Of a stretch of DNA of 64,000 bases, positions 13,638 through 25,289 are shown in pieces. The notes beneath the pieces were generated by a model. It made no database searches. It worked only from the letters and a program-made list of their open reading frames with translations, and had not been told where the DNA came from. Both the position numbers and the translations under genes were made by a program. Origin of the DNA: Certhia americana (taxonomy: Eukaryota; Chordata; Aves; Passeriformes; Certhiidae). Numbering within the stretch: position 1 is the stretch's first letter; each line of letters opens with the position of its first letter. Location: the NCBI GenBank assembly GCA_018697195.1, contig CM031857.1, positions 60,389,697 through 60,453,696 on the forward strand, in the 5' to 3' direction.

Positions 13638-13666
<29 letters not shown>
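13638..13666 (+). repeat. poly(T) run, T29
   Basis: This is the longest homopolymer in the window, with twenty-nine T residues after CTGTC and before CTTCAGG. It may be the complement of a poly(A) tail of a minus-strand retroposed sequence, but no body is recognisable upstream on that strand. Confidence 0.9.
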
Positions 13667-13739
13667 CTTCAGGCCTTATTATTTAAATGTCTAACAACCT
13701 CTAAACTTAAGTGCTCTGATCTTTAGAACAGCACAGCGA

Positions 13740-14189
13740 AGTAGGAGGGCTCACCACTGCCTTGGAGAAAAAGAACTGAGGACTAAAGTAGCTCAAATGA
13801 CTTCTCAGCAGCCACACACTGAATCTGTGGATGAGTTAAGACTCCAGTTCCAAGTGCCACCCCTGCCCCAGACCGTGTGTACATGCAGGGGGTGTGGCCT
13901 CCCTGGCAAACTCCAAGCTGAACCAGCTGGGGAGTAGGGGGCCCTGGGTCTAGGCAGGGCAGAAGGTCTGTGCTGGTATTTGGGGGAACCTCTGAGTGTG
14001 GAACACCCATAGGACAAGTGTGTGAGTATTGCACGTGTGCAGTGAGCATCAGTGGGACCAGCCAGTCAGTCAGGGCCTGTGGGATGAGTAAAGGGGACGA
14101 GATGTGGAAAGAGGTGCCGGGGAGGCAGAGGGGCCATGCAAGTGCTTAGGGCATCTGTATATGTGTGTGTGCACAACTAAGGAAGTGTG
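13740..14189 (+). mobile_element. GC-rich LTR-like element, left part (split by a CR1)
   Basis: GC content and CpG frequency rise sharply, with words such as CCAAGCTGAACCAGCTGGGG, and the style continues at 15214-15600 on the other side of the CR1. The simplest reading is one retroviral LTR or related repeat with a younger CR1 inserted. I could not place its TG...CA ends or a target-site duplication, so family and orientation are open. The overlapping minus-strand frames (13783-14049, 13805-14017) show no gag or pol motif. Confidence 0.42.
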
Positions 14190-15213
14190 GATTTGATGAG
14201 GGGGATTGAGAACTGGCTGAATGGTAGGTCTCTGAGGGCTGTGGTCAGTGACATGGACTCTAGTTGAAGGCGTATAGATTAGCAGTCAAATTCAATGGTC
14301 AGTAATGGGTCTAGCCTTGTTCCACTTATCCATCAAAGACTTGGATGAAGGGATAGAGGTCACCCTCAGCAAGTTTGCAGATGATACAAAACTGGGAGGA
14401 GTGCCTGACACACCAGAAAGCTGTTCTGCCATTCAGTAGGACCTGGACAGGCTGAAGAGTTGGGCAAAGAGGAATCCAATGAAGTCCAGCAAAGGCAAGT
14501 TCAGGGTGCTGCACCTGGGGAGGAATTACCCCATGCCCCAGTTTGGGCTGGCGGCTGATGTGCTGGAAGGCAGCTGTGTGAAGAAGAACCTGGGGGCCAA
14601 GGTAGACAGTAATCTGTCCACAGGTCAGCAGTGTGTCCTTGTGGTCAAGAAGGCAAATAGTAGCCTGGGCTGCATTAGGAAGAGCATTGCAGGCAATCAA
14701 GGGAGGTGATCCTGCCCATCTCTTCTGCCCTGGTGAAGTGTAGTGCTGTGTCCACTTCTGTGTTCCTCAGTACAAGAGAGACTGGAGAGGGTCCAGTGGT
14801 GGACGATTAACATGGTTAAGGGACTGGAGCATCTCTCTGCTGAGGGAGCTGTCACTGTTTAGCCTGGAGAAGAGATGACTGGGGGGAGGTCTTACCAATG
14901 TATATAAATATTTTAAGGAGGACAAAGCCAAGCTCTTGAGTGGTTGCCAGCAACAGAACAAGGAGCAATGGAAAGAAACTGAAACATAGAAAGTTCCATC
15001 TGAGTATGAGGAAAAATATCTTTACTGTGAAGGTGACAGAGCACTGGAACATGGTGCCCAAAGAGGTTGTGGAGTTCTCCTTCCCCAGAGATATTCAGAA
15101 ACTGCCTCGACATGATCCTTTGCAACGTGTTGTAAGATGCTTCTGCTTTAGCAGGGGCTTGGATTAGATGATCTCCAGATGTCCCTTCCAACCCTAACCA
15201 TTTTGTGATTCCA
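14190..15213 (+). mobile_element. CR1 LINE, about 1 kb, with ORF2 C-terminus and 3' UTR
   Basis: This is the best-preserved CR1 here. It opens inside the reverse-transcriptase region (GATTGAGAACTGGCTGAATG, then AAGACTTGGATGAAGGGATA and AGTTTGCAGATGATACAAAA, encoding the FADDT-type active-site box). It continues through the ORF2 C-terminus: the 14479-14709 frame reads like CR1 (KGKFRVLHLGRN, KKANSSLGCIRKS) before a premature stop. The CR1 3' UTR follows, ending GGATTAGATGATCTCCAGAT and CCTTCCAACCCTAACCATTTTGTGATT. Frameshifts and stops make it a dead copy, and it is 5'-truncated. No clear target-site duplication flanks it, as is usual for CR1. It appears to have landed in the GC-rich element on either side. 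Confidence 0.95.
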
Positions 15214-15600
15214 AGAACCTGGGCAATGTGGTATGTGTCCTGTACTAATGACCTTCTGCCTCTGCCTGCCCAAGAGGAGGAAGGGACATGTCCCTGTGTG
15301 CCTGTGTCTGGGTGAGTCCTGAGTGTGGGGGCCGCTTGGGGCAGAGCCTTGTCTGTGGCTTTCCGTGCAACCAGCTCTGTCTGTGTCCTCTGTGAATGTG
15401 TATGTCCACATGTGTCTGTGTGTCTCTGGGATATGTGGTCAGCTTTGCTGCTGGTTGAACCTGCAAAGGGGAAAGTGTCAGCCACGTTTCCCAGCCTGGA
15501 CAGAGAAGCTGGATTCCCTGCGCTGGGCTCCAGTGGCCAGGGAGGAGGAATCCCCAGGCCTGGAGCTGCTGGAGCTGGTGAACACTTGTAACAGCTTAAC
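15214..15600 (+). mobile_element. GC-rich LTR-like element, right part
   Basis: After the CR1 ends, the GC-rich TGTGTCTG-type text resumes. It includes TG-rich phrases and a distinctive block around 15490-15580 (AGCCTGGACAGAGAAGCTGG, GGAGGAGGAATCCCCAGGCC), then falls back to AT-rich DNA near 15600. I read it as the other half of the element at 13740-14189. The 242-codon minus-strand frame 14913-15641 spans this part and the antisense CR1 3' UTR, and is not a gene. Confidence 0.42.
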
Positions 15601-16507
15601 ATTACACTTGTGTAACAGTGCTGTATCTGGATACTCCCCAAAACTAACTTCTTTTTTTCTCACACTGTCCTTTAAAGATACAAAGGTATTATAATTATGG
15701 AAATGCAGACCACCAAGATTAAAGAGAGTATTTTCAGTCACTAGTCTTTTTAGGTTCTACCACTTAAAGGAAGTAAAAGTTTGTCATAAATTACTTTCAG
15801 TAGGTTTGAATCTTGTCATAGTGTTGCAGTTAATAAAGCTGGAGACCCCCTTGGGCACATTAGGGCCTTAGTGCCTTGTAAATAAAGAATTTTGAAAAGG
15901 AGGGACGAAAAATTATTTGACATTTTTAAAAATTTGGCTTCTGATGTGGTTAATATTACACTGCAGATGTAACATGCCACAGAGGTCACAGCTTACTGCC
16001 TGAGGTGAGATAACTGAGCAGAAATCACAAGGAGAGATTATACCCACAGAAACAGTTTATTACAAGAGAGCTGAAGGGCATTGGCTGTGAATAAGCTAGA
16101 GAAATTTATGCTGTGGTTTAACCATCACTTTAAACTCCTGAAGCTGACAAAAGAGGCATTCAGCCTTCCCTGGATTACTTTTCCTGCTGCTGTGCTCACA
16201 CGAACAGCTGTGCTGGACAAAGAGAGGTGATGGCAGAGGAGCAAGCAAAATAAATACGCAATTTTTAACTTGGACAGGTTTTTCTGTCTACTTTACTGCC
16301 TGCAAAACACAAACGTTTATGTTGGCACAAATGAGGAGTTAATATAAGGATGGGAATGAATGGCTGAAAAAGGGAACCATAATGGGTCTCTTTATTTAGC
16401 TAGTCTATGCTACATGAAAATTACTGCAGAATTATGACATTGTAATTGCTTTGTGGATAAGTAAGAACTGGGTTTCCTGATAGCTCATAGCATAATTCAG
16501 GAAAAAC
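15601..16507. other. no gene or repeat recognised
   Basis: This is AT-rich, unique-looking DNA. No frames above 90 codons lie wholly inside it, and no LTR or CR1 words are seen. Confidence 0.5.
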
Positions 16508-16690
16508 TTCTGAAGTTTACCTAGTCCCCACTCCTGATAATAGCAAATGGTCATTGAAGTGGCTCACATCCTTCCCCAGTTGTGTTTTGAATGTTTCCAT
16601 GGTGGAAATGATACAACCCCTATGGCAGGCTGTTTCCAATTCTTAACCCACCTTTGGAAATAATTTTTTCCTTATGGCCTGTTGGAGTTT
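16508..16690 (-). mobile_element. old CR1 LINE fragment, minus strand
   Basis: Read on the minus strand this is a heavily diverged CR1 3' UTR. The plus strand shows the reversed landmarks in order: CCTAGTCCCCACTCCTG, TTGAATGTTTCCATGG, ACAACCCCTATGGCAGGCTG, then a TTGGAAATAATTTTTTCC region. Divergence is clearly higher than in the copies at 21.9 and 29.1 kb, which suggests an older insertion. Confidence 0.6.
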
Positions 16691-18188
16691 ATTTTGACAA
16701 CATATCTCATCTGGGGGAGCCCTGACCTGACCGCTGCATTTCAAATGCAGCCTCCATTGTGCTGACTAAAGAGAAATAATTGACTTTCATGACCTGCTGG
16801 CTAAGCTTTTGCTAGTGCAGCTCAGTATGTGGCTAACCTTTGTCACAACAGGGTACATGGCTGTCTCACATTGAACTTACAGGCCACCGAGATAGCTTCC
16901 CTGCTGGCTCTTCTCTGCAGAGCTTTTTTCCAGCCCTGTCTGTCCTGTTGCATGGAGTTTTTTCTCTTACTTTGCAGGTCCCTAGCATGTTGGATGAAAA
17001 TAGCAAAGTGATTCAGAAAAGTTTGAAACAAGCCCACATTGAATTTCCTGTTTCCTAGGGTGGTGTTGTGGTCTTTTGAGGTCCTCAAAAATCGGTAGTC
17101 TGTTGTCTTTCCATAACTTGCTCTTCGTATACTAAGGTTAACCTTGCCACGCTTGCTTTCTACATATCCATGATCCTCCTCTTTCAAAGCTGAGTGAACA
17201 TAGTAACAATAGTAACAGCAAAACTTTTGAAAGTTGAGAATATAGACAAGAAATGAAAAGGACAAAGCAGAAACATGGGATGCTTAGCTTTGCAATTATT
17301 AGGACCCTGGCACATATAATAGATTGCATAAACAATCAAAACAGAGACTATGAAACTAGCATATATTGCTAACATTAGAACAGTGCTGCCATGTCAGATA
17401 AAGCTCTTTTAAAAGTATATTTTCTTCTCTTTGTAATGATTTTTCTTTTGAAATTACTCTGTATGAAACTGTGTTTAATCATTACAAGTGTGACTATCCC
17501 TGCACTGTTCAAATGCCTTCTCCTACTTCATTTTATTTCTTATCAGGAACAGCGCTCCAAACACTTGTCTCAGTGTTCATATCAAAGAAGACAAAATCCA
17601 GACCTCTGAAGGACTGAATTGCTTTATGCATTTTTGTTCATCACAGAGAACAATCCCCATACTTTCAAGTGCACTAGGTGTACTTGTAGTGCCTTGCCAA
17701 TTGCAAGGAAATTTTTTCTACTTTTGACATTCTGCTTTGCTCATTCTTTCCTCCATTGTCATAACTGAATTCATAAAACAGTTCTTTATATTTTTTTGTT
17801 TTATAAATGGAACATTCTTCAGGAAGGGAGCAAGAATGTGTGCACAGAAATCACTGAAGAGTCACCTGTATTAAAAAAAAAAAATTCTTACTTTCAATAA
17901 TGAAAAATAATAAATCTTGACATTACATGAAAAAGGTAAATTTACTGTTTGCTCACCTTAAAAATACCATTTCACCAAGCAAAGTAATTTAAGAGTAACT
18001 TATTTCATATTCTTTTATAATAATTTAGAGACAAACCTAATTAGCATATCATTTTAAGGGTAAAGAAAATGTGATGATAAGGTTCAAGAGTGAAGGTTAG
18101 ATTCAGTAGGTGCTCTTTATCCCACAATACAGTAGCTCTGAGAAAAAATCTATTGTGTTCCTTTTTTTAAGTTCCTGCAGAAGGTTCT

Positions 18189-18258
18189 GAGTCTATTTTG
18201 CTATTATATCCATCTCAAACACACTCAGAGACTATTTTGTCATTATATCCACCCCAAA
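18189..18258 (+). repeat. two imperfect 31-bp direct repeats, period 39
   Basis: The copies lie at 18189-18219 and 18228-18258. Both follow the pattern GAGxCTATTTTG...ATTATATCCA...CCAAA with a handful of mismatches, so they are an old local duplication. Confidence 0.8.
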
Positions 18259-18710
18259 TAGCAGCAGATTATTAGACCTGGATTTAACAGGGTGAGATTG
18301 AGCTGCAGTTTCTCAACAGTTTGAGAAATGGTAACAGTTAGAAAAGTTTATGTGTCTGGAGTTCTTTGTCTGTGAAGACCTCCCACCCATTTTGTTCCCA
18401 GGTTTTCTTTCCAGCTATATAGAAAAAATGTGAAAAATAATAAATGCGAAATTTTTCCGAATAAGTATACCCTGTTTCGTGAATAATTCATTTTTGTCTT
18501 TTATGACTTCATTATGTCTTGTATAACTAGAACTTTGTACTGTCAGGCTGAAAAGCTACAAAAAGTGTTTAACAGTGCAGCATAAATTTATAACTTGTAA
18601 TTTGAAAAGTGACATGATATTGCACAGGTTCTTGCATTGTCAAACATGCTTTCCCAGATAACTTATTTAAGATTTTAAAGATACAAGACTTAGAGGCTGC
18701 TGTGTTTTTC

Positions 18711-18729
18711 TTTTTTTTTTTTTTTTTTT
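18711..18729 (+). repeat. poly(T) run, T19
   Basis: Nineteen uninterrupted T followed by CAG. This is a simple repeat; no exon can be supported behind the CAG. Confidence 0.8.
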
Positions 18730-19300
18730 CAGTTATAGAGGTCTGCTTCTATAAAAACAAATCATATATTTCATAATATTCACTGGTAGAGCAGCTCTCA
18801 TAATGGAAAGACTTTCAGCTATTGGTTTTAATTCTGCAAGATAATTAAAGCCATAGCTAAATATTTAATCAGTTATGTCAGATACCTGATACATCATAAT
18901 ATACCTGTCTTCTAAGTGAGGAAACTCTGGCATTACTCACAAAAATATTCTTTTCTAATTGCCAAAAGGAGTCAGTAACAGAGCTGTGAGTTTGCTGTGG
19001 TTAGTTGGTTGGTTGTTCCAGTGCAAAGAAGCCAAAAGTTTTGTTCAAGAGGACAAAGGTTTTGGTTTTGCAGCTGCAACCATTTGTTTGTGTTTGTATT
19101 AATATTCTTTCATGAAGTTTCATAGGTACTCACCAGAGAATGCGTTTCTGGAGAAAATGTTCCTAGATGGATGGTAAATAAGCATATGGGTCAGTTTGTC
19201 TTAGGATGTCCTCCTGCAGAAAAAGGAAAGAAAATAAGCCAGCCTTCCTCTTCTTACATTTGTGCAAATGAGTTAGACTCCTGCCATCGATACCGTTGTA

Positions 19301-19445
19301 ATCATAGAATTTTTATACTGGAAAACATCCTAAAGATTGGGTTCCACCCAGCACTGCCAAGTCCACTGCTAAATCATGTCCCTAAGCAGTTTCATGCCTT
19401 TTAAAGACTTCCAGGGATGGGAACTCAGCCCCTTCCTTGGTCTTT
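19301..19445 (-). mobile_element. CR1 LINE 3' fragment, minus strand
   Basis: The plus strand begins with the reversed CR1 end (AATCATAGAATTTTTATACTGG), followed by CACCCAGCACTGCCAAGTCC, AAATCATGTCCCTAAGCAG and a CTTCCAGGGATGGGAACTC block. This is the order of the reversed CR1 3' UTR. Only the terminal 150 bases or so are present. Confidence 0.85.
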
Positions 19446-21930
19446 ATATTCCCAGCAACATCCCCAGGGATGTAGTGACAAAAGGCTTGCTTTCTCACCC
19501 AAATATCACGGAAAAAAGAAAAAAAAAAGGCCAAGATGAAGAAGGATATGAGAAAGATAAGAGTGTCTGCACTTAGACACCAGAATTAGGTGCCTGAAAT
19601 TTCCCTGTAGAAGTTTTTTGAAGGCCACACTTCTCTCCATTGACTAGAGAGAAAACCTGAGCACTCACCCTAATATTGCTTCATTCTAACTTTCTCATTT
19701 GTGGCAAGTATAGAATAAATCTCAGACTTTGTTTTTTATTTTTAACAGTGTGAAATATGGTTTTCTAAGATTACTATTCATGATTACAAACAGCTGCTCC
19801 ACTGCACTGCTTAGAAACACTTGCATTCAGGGTCAACAGTTTCATTACCCAGTCATAAATTCAGCTAAGAGCTGTATGTACAGATCCTCACTGACTTGCC
19901 AGTGTGTCCAATAAGGAGCAGAATCAGGATTAATTGTCTTAGTGTCCTTCAATCTCAGTACTCCACGCAAACTTAAAAAAAACTTTCTGTTTTTTTTTTT
20001 TAATTGCCTCATTTTTTCTATTACAATCTGGAAGCAAGGAGAATCATAGGCATTGATATGGATTTCTTTTTCTGGTAAATAGGATTTGTTTTGCATTTAA
20101 AACTGTTGAACAGGGTCTTTTTCTTTCAAACACATGTTTTTTCCCTTTAAGCATACCATTATGAGTATATCTCACGAATGCAGAGAAAAGATCACTACAC
20201 AGAAATGGGACATGAATGACATTTTGCTATCCTGTATCATCGTGGTTTTAAAAATAATATGTTTGTTCAGATTTTTCTCTTCACAAACTGTGATCCAAGA
20301 ACAAGACGACCTCATGACAACCAACAATTACAGGCAGAACATCTCAGAAACAGTCTTTAAAGGATGAAGCCTCAGGCAAGTTCTGTTTCCTATAATGTCA
20401 GAAGAAAAGTTAATACAAAGTGTGTCTTCAAATGAACAGAAACTAATTTGATACTTGGCAGTAGCTAAGGAAGAGCTTATTTCTTCTTTAACTTTTTGTT
20501 TTGCTTTTCCTCTTCCCACAGAGAGATTTTGTAGTTTTCCATACTCCTTTATCAAACCTTTAAGGAAGAAGAGTCTAGATAAGACAAGTGATTCATTGAG
20601 CCAGACTTCCCAGGTGAAAAGAGTATTTTAAAATTACATATGAAGAATGCAGATAGGAATTTTATATTCACCTCTTCCCTGCAACAGCCTGGCATGTGAG
20701 ATTATGCGGGGATGCAAATTTGCTCTCTAAATTCCATTTTCACAGTCTTTGAACCAGCAGTAATACTGGGAATGCAACCACTTCTCCATTCAGTATGCAG
20801 GTCACTATAAAATTGCTGGTTCAGAACCTCCTCATCTGACCTGCCATCACCTCTTCATGTCAAAAAAAGTTGCTAAAGACATCAGTTCTAAACCCAAAGA
20901 GGACAAATAGATGACTGCCATCATCCTTTTGTGGAGGGGTAAACACAATGCTTCCTTAGAACACCTGACCTTGCAATGTCATTGCAACAAATTAATTCTG
21001 GCCTATAGGTAACTTATTTGTGTAGAAGTTGGCAGAAATTGGATGATTTATCAATCTCATCCTTCATTTGCAATTGTAAATAGAGTATTGAGTAGGCAAG
21101 TTCTATTTTCATCATACAAATTGACTGTCTGGTGCAGAATTATTCAAATACTAATCCTAATTTGCACCCAGTGCAATACCATTCAAGTCAAAGGGTAAAA
21201 CTGGTTTTTTGACCTCACACATCAATTGACCCATTTATTTTTCATTGTGTTCTCTTTGAAGCTTTATTTATTAGAAAGTAAAGACTGCAGATAGCCTGCA
21301 CTTGTAATCCCAAAGACAAAGAAGAAAATTTTAAGTCCTTTTCTGAGGCAGTGTTGTAAAATTGAGTTCTGTGATCTTTGTTGCTGAGGTGTGGTTGTCA
21401 CCCACTAATTGATCTTACTCCTAGTCCAAGTTTTAAAGCAGTGCGAATTTCACATGGCCAACACAGATCATGGAGCCTTCTTCATCCTGCTGTGTTGCTG
21501 GAAGGATCTCTGGCTTTAAAGTTGTAGTTGCATAAAAGAAAGAGTTTGGAATTGACTACTTTTTTTTTCCCTAAGCAAACATATTTCACTTTTTACTGCA
21601 TCTTCTTTTCTATCACCTTAGTTATTCTCCCTCAGAGATTTCTTCTAATCTGTAATGATACATAGATTCATCATTTACTTGAAAAGTTTTCAAAAAAGCA
21701 CCTTATGTTTTCTCTACTTATCTCAACCCTCTTAGAAGGGATTTTTCTAGGTAACACTTGGAAATTCGGCTCACTAACATTCCTTAATTCCTCCAAAGAC
21801 TTCTTTCTTTTACTGTGAAGTCTAAAAATTTGTGAAAACTTTTGGACAGTTTGTATTTTAGAACCTTGCTGGTTTGGTTGATGAGAATTGTTTCAATAGT
21901 TTCAAAGTTTTCATGCAACGAACTGCCCAT
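19446..21930. other. no gene or repeat recognised
   Basis: AT-rich, unique-looking DNA with a short T run near 19991-20001. Frames are 83 codons or less and lack motifs. Confidence 0.5.
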
Positions 21931-22565
21931 ATCATAGTAACAAAAAATGGTTGGGGTTGGAAGGGACCTTAAAGATCATCTATATCATCAACTCCCCAAC
22001 TATGGGCAGGGATACCAACCACTAGACCAGTCTGTTCACGGTGCCATCAACCTGGGGCAACCACAGCTTCTCTGGGCAGCCTGTTCCTGTGCCTCACCAC
22101 CATCACAGTAAAAAATGTCCTCCTAACAGTTAATCTAAACCTCCATACTTTAGTTTAAAACCATTCCCACTTGTCCTATCGCTGTCTGCCTGTGTGAAAA
22201 GTTCTCTCCACCTTTCTTACAAGCTCCCGTAAGTACTGAAAAGCTGTAATGAGGTCTTTCTAGGGTCTTCTCCAGGTTGAACAACCTCAACTGAACTCAC
22301 TCAGCCTGTCTTCATAGGTAAGGGACTTCATGCCCCTCCTCTGGTTCTGCTTCAACAGGTCCATGTCTTTCCTCTGCCACAAACTTCAACATGGTTCTCT
22401 AGGTGGGGCTTCATGAGGATATAGCAGAGGGACAGAATCACCTCCTTCGACCTGCTGGCCACACTCCTTTTGATGAGGCCCAGGGCATGGTTGGCTTTCT
22501 GGTCTGCAAATGCACATTGCTTACTGCTGTCTAGCTTTCTATCCACTAGAAACCCATGTCTCTTA
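21931..22565 (-). mobile_element. CR1 LINE fragment, minus strand, with ORF2 C-terminal relic
   Basis: The reversed 3' end is at 21931-21980 (TCATAGTAAC, GGTTGGGGTTGGAAGGGACC). It is followed by the full reversed 3' UTR (AGCTTCTCTGGGCAGCCTGT; CCTATCGCTGTCTGCCTGTG) and then the ORF2 C-terminus. The minus-strand frame 22352-22546 is recognisably CR1 (QKANHALGLIKRSVASRSKE, then a PHLE word). It is truncated at about 22565 and defective. Confidence 0.94.
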
Positions 22566-24555
22566 GAGCTTTACATGACATTTTCCTCTGGAAAATTTTT
22601 TGGTTTAGTATTTTTCAATACTGCTTTTTCCAGTGTGATAATCTGTGATTCTGTATGATAATAATGAATTGGGGAAACACAATGTCATGTGGCTGGGTTT
22701 TATAATATAAATGGCACAGCTGGCTAATCTTGCTCTTTTTTACATGCAATAAGTGAAGGAAAAAAAAAAAAGGTGGATTTTATGTAGTCAGAGTTCAAAG
22801 ATTAATCCTTACCCCAGCAGTTAAATATAAGTCAATAAGGAGAAGGAAGACAAAAGTAAAATTACAAAGGTAAAGTCTGACACCTTAATTGTATTTTTTC
22901 TTCTTCCTCACTTTATCTGGAGCCTCTTACAACATGTCTCCGAAAACAGTGTCCCAATCCCCCGCCTTTTTTCCTTCTGTCTCCATTATGGATTTTTATT
23001 TGAACTGTAATATATATAGACTCACTGTCATAAAGCAAATAAATGGAATGCCACAGAGAACTTGCCTACAACTTCACAGCTTTTCTTGTTCATGAATTTG
23101 TATCTTAAATTTATTGTTTTAATATCTCAAAGTCCAACAGCTTATTAACTGCTCTGACACTCAGAATACACTTTTTTTGATCATATGTCACTCATTCTAA
23201 TGACTTTGTTTTTTGAAGGACCACTAAATCTTATGAGCAGAAATTTAATTTCCTCTTTTGAAAGAAAAGGAAAAAAAATTACTAAAGTACTTGATGTTGG
23301 CTCTATAGAAATGAGGTATTCATCTCTATTTCTGTCTGTTGAGATGCTTTTCAGGCTAATAATTGGGAATTGATCATTGTAAAAATCTATATTACAGAAA
23401 CAAAAATGACATATGCATTGCACTGATAGGATTTTAATATTGAAATAATTTTTTCATAATAATGTTGCATGGGGATGCATGAACTTTTCACACTAAAAAT
23501 GTATTTCAAGAGTTTCAAGAATACTTAGTATTTCTAATTATTTCATGTAAATTTCAATTCCCCCACTTGAATTGTTTAGTTAATAAGTGCTGGAATGTTA
23601 AAATTACATTTCCTCACATTTTCTTCATTATTATGATGAGAATTTTATCTTCCTTGAGCATTTATATTTCTGTAGGTAATAAGCATAGTCAGTTTCTGCA
23701 AATCTGAGCTGGTTTCTGCAGTTTTTCATACTGTAAAATTAATTACAAAAGTTCAGCAGTAGAGCAGTTGGTAAGAATCAGGTGTGGGGTGAGGGGCAGA
23801 ACTAAGAAATTCAAAATGTGGAGAATTAATTGAAGGAGGAAGAACCTGAAGAAGGACCTGAGCCACAAAGATTGAGAAGCTATTTCCTGTAGTCCCAGGT
23901 ATAAAAGTGTCCCAGGTTCAGCAGGATATCATGGTTAGGTGGCCTTTGTGGTAGGGTGGCCTCCATCAGATGGAGCTCTTACCTTTGGTCTACTAGGGTT
24001 CATTTCCACCAGAAGTTTGCAACAACTAAGAAAAGCTTTCTAAGTCTTGATATTCTCCCACAGTAAGCGTGGTAGCAAACAGTCTAGCAGCAGCCCTGAC
24101 AAAGCATGACCCTAGCAGAGAGCATACACTTGCAGAGAAGTAAGGGTCTACACCGTAGCTCTCTGTGGAGGCAGAGCCATCCTCACTGCAAAGTGTTAGA
24201 TGGGGTGCTGCTCTCCACAGGATAGAACTCATCTGAGCCATATGTGGTTCCAATGAACTTTTGCTGTGTGTGGACCTTTGTAATCAGCCTGGAGCATCTG
24301 CTGTTCTTCAATTTGTGTGAACCAAAGCTATGTTTCTACCTCAGTTTAGCTAGAAGTGTTGAAACAGGAAGATAAATTCAACCCTCCTTAAAATTTTGAT
24401 GCTCAAGAAAAAGAGGCAGAGCTAGGATGACCCTTCAAGAAGGGTATTTTGAGGCGTGGGCTCTGAATCTTTGTCAGGCAGGCTTTGCATTTTCAATCTC
24501 TCTTCTGTTGCTCTTATATCTGTACTATTAGACACCATGGATCCTACAGGGATCG
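22566..24555. other. no supported gene; flank of an LTR cluster
   Basis: AT-rich until about 23.8 kb, then gradually GC-richer. It holds an A12 run at 22760-22771. The 23.8-24.55 kb part could belong to an older repeat hosting the LTRs to its right, but I recognise no family there. Confidence 0.45.
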
Positions 24556-25289
24556 TGTCCTTTTTAGGGCAAATGTGGGGAGAAACTTCCAAGTGGGATT
24601 CCTCTAGAAAGCAAATCTAACTGACCCCTTCCCCAGCTGGTTTGGGAAAAAAATATTTCCTTGGAGGAAAGTGGAAAAAAATTGTTTATTTAACAAGCAA
24701 AGCACTCCCCAGCACAACAAACAAACAATACTAAACAACAAAATCTCTCTCCGCTCTGCAGAGATGCTGAATTCACAAAGTCTCTCCCGTGGGCTGTAAC
24801 TCGGCTCACTCCGTTGTTCTCAGTCCCTCCATGCTGGGAAATGCCAGGCCCAGGCCAGGCCCGGTGGGACACGGCTCTGAGCTCCTGGGGCTCCCCTGGG
24901 TTTGAGTCCAGAGCAGGTTCAAACAGTTCCAAGGAAAAGGAGGGGTAAAAAAGCCCCACAGACTGGAGAACTTCTCTGCTTCGGCTAGCCAGGAACTAAC
25001 CAAAAGCAAAGGAGAGCTCTCTCTCGCTGTCCACACTGCACACAACACAGGCTGTGTGAAGGAAAGTCGAAAACTCTGATCTTTATGTTTTGAAAACAAC
25101 CACCTCAGACATTTTATCACTTCTCCTTCACTCTCAGATCCAGTTTTAAAGGTGCAAAGCTTATTTCTGCGCTAAACAGATGAATGGGGATACAACCCAG
25201 CATCAGCCCAGGACAGAATGGGATCTGGGAGACTGATTCTGTCCTTTACACTGGAGTAGAGATGCCAGTCACGTACACTGGTGTCATTG
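24556..25289 (-). mobile_element. endogenous retrovirus LTR, probable minus orientation
   Basis: A GC-rich, CpG-containing block resembles a common songbird LTR, though that is recall and not a search. On the minus strand an AAATAAA polyadenylation-type signal is readable at about 24685-24691, between a GC-rich body and a short terminal region. The low-coordinate end TGTCC would be the reverse of an ...GGACA LTR end. A GATCG (24551-24555) / GATCC (25137-25141) pair could be a mutated target-site duplication, but similar sequence seems to run on to about 25289, so the right boundary is uncertain. No gag, pol or env remains, so it is probably a solo LTR. Confidence 0.6.

Larger units (their letters stand above)
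16691..19300. other. no supported gene; local repeats only
   Basis: AT-rich DNA with an A12 run (17873-17884), an imperfect 31-bp direct repeat (18189-18258) and a T19 run (18711-18729). A 140-codon minus-strand frame (16843-17265) has no domain that I recognise. Confidence 0.5.

Noticed and set aside
14913..15641. Longest open frame in the window (242 codons, minus strand)
   Set aside because: It is antisense to a CR1 3' UTR and a GC-rich LTR-like block, has no domain, and its length is explained by base composition.
16987..17058. Short peptide containing MLDENSKVIQ after a TTTGCAG acceptor-like site, slightly like the SS18-family N-terminal MLDEN(H/N)HLIQ
   Set aside because: Only a few residues agree, the following residues do not match, and no flanking exon or processed-pseudogene body is visible.
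22637..22660. CTGTGATTCTGTATGATAAT, resembling a plus-strand CR1 microsatellite tail
   Set aside because: No CR1 body precedes it on the plus strand; it lies just past a minus-strand CR1, so it is likely coincidental.
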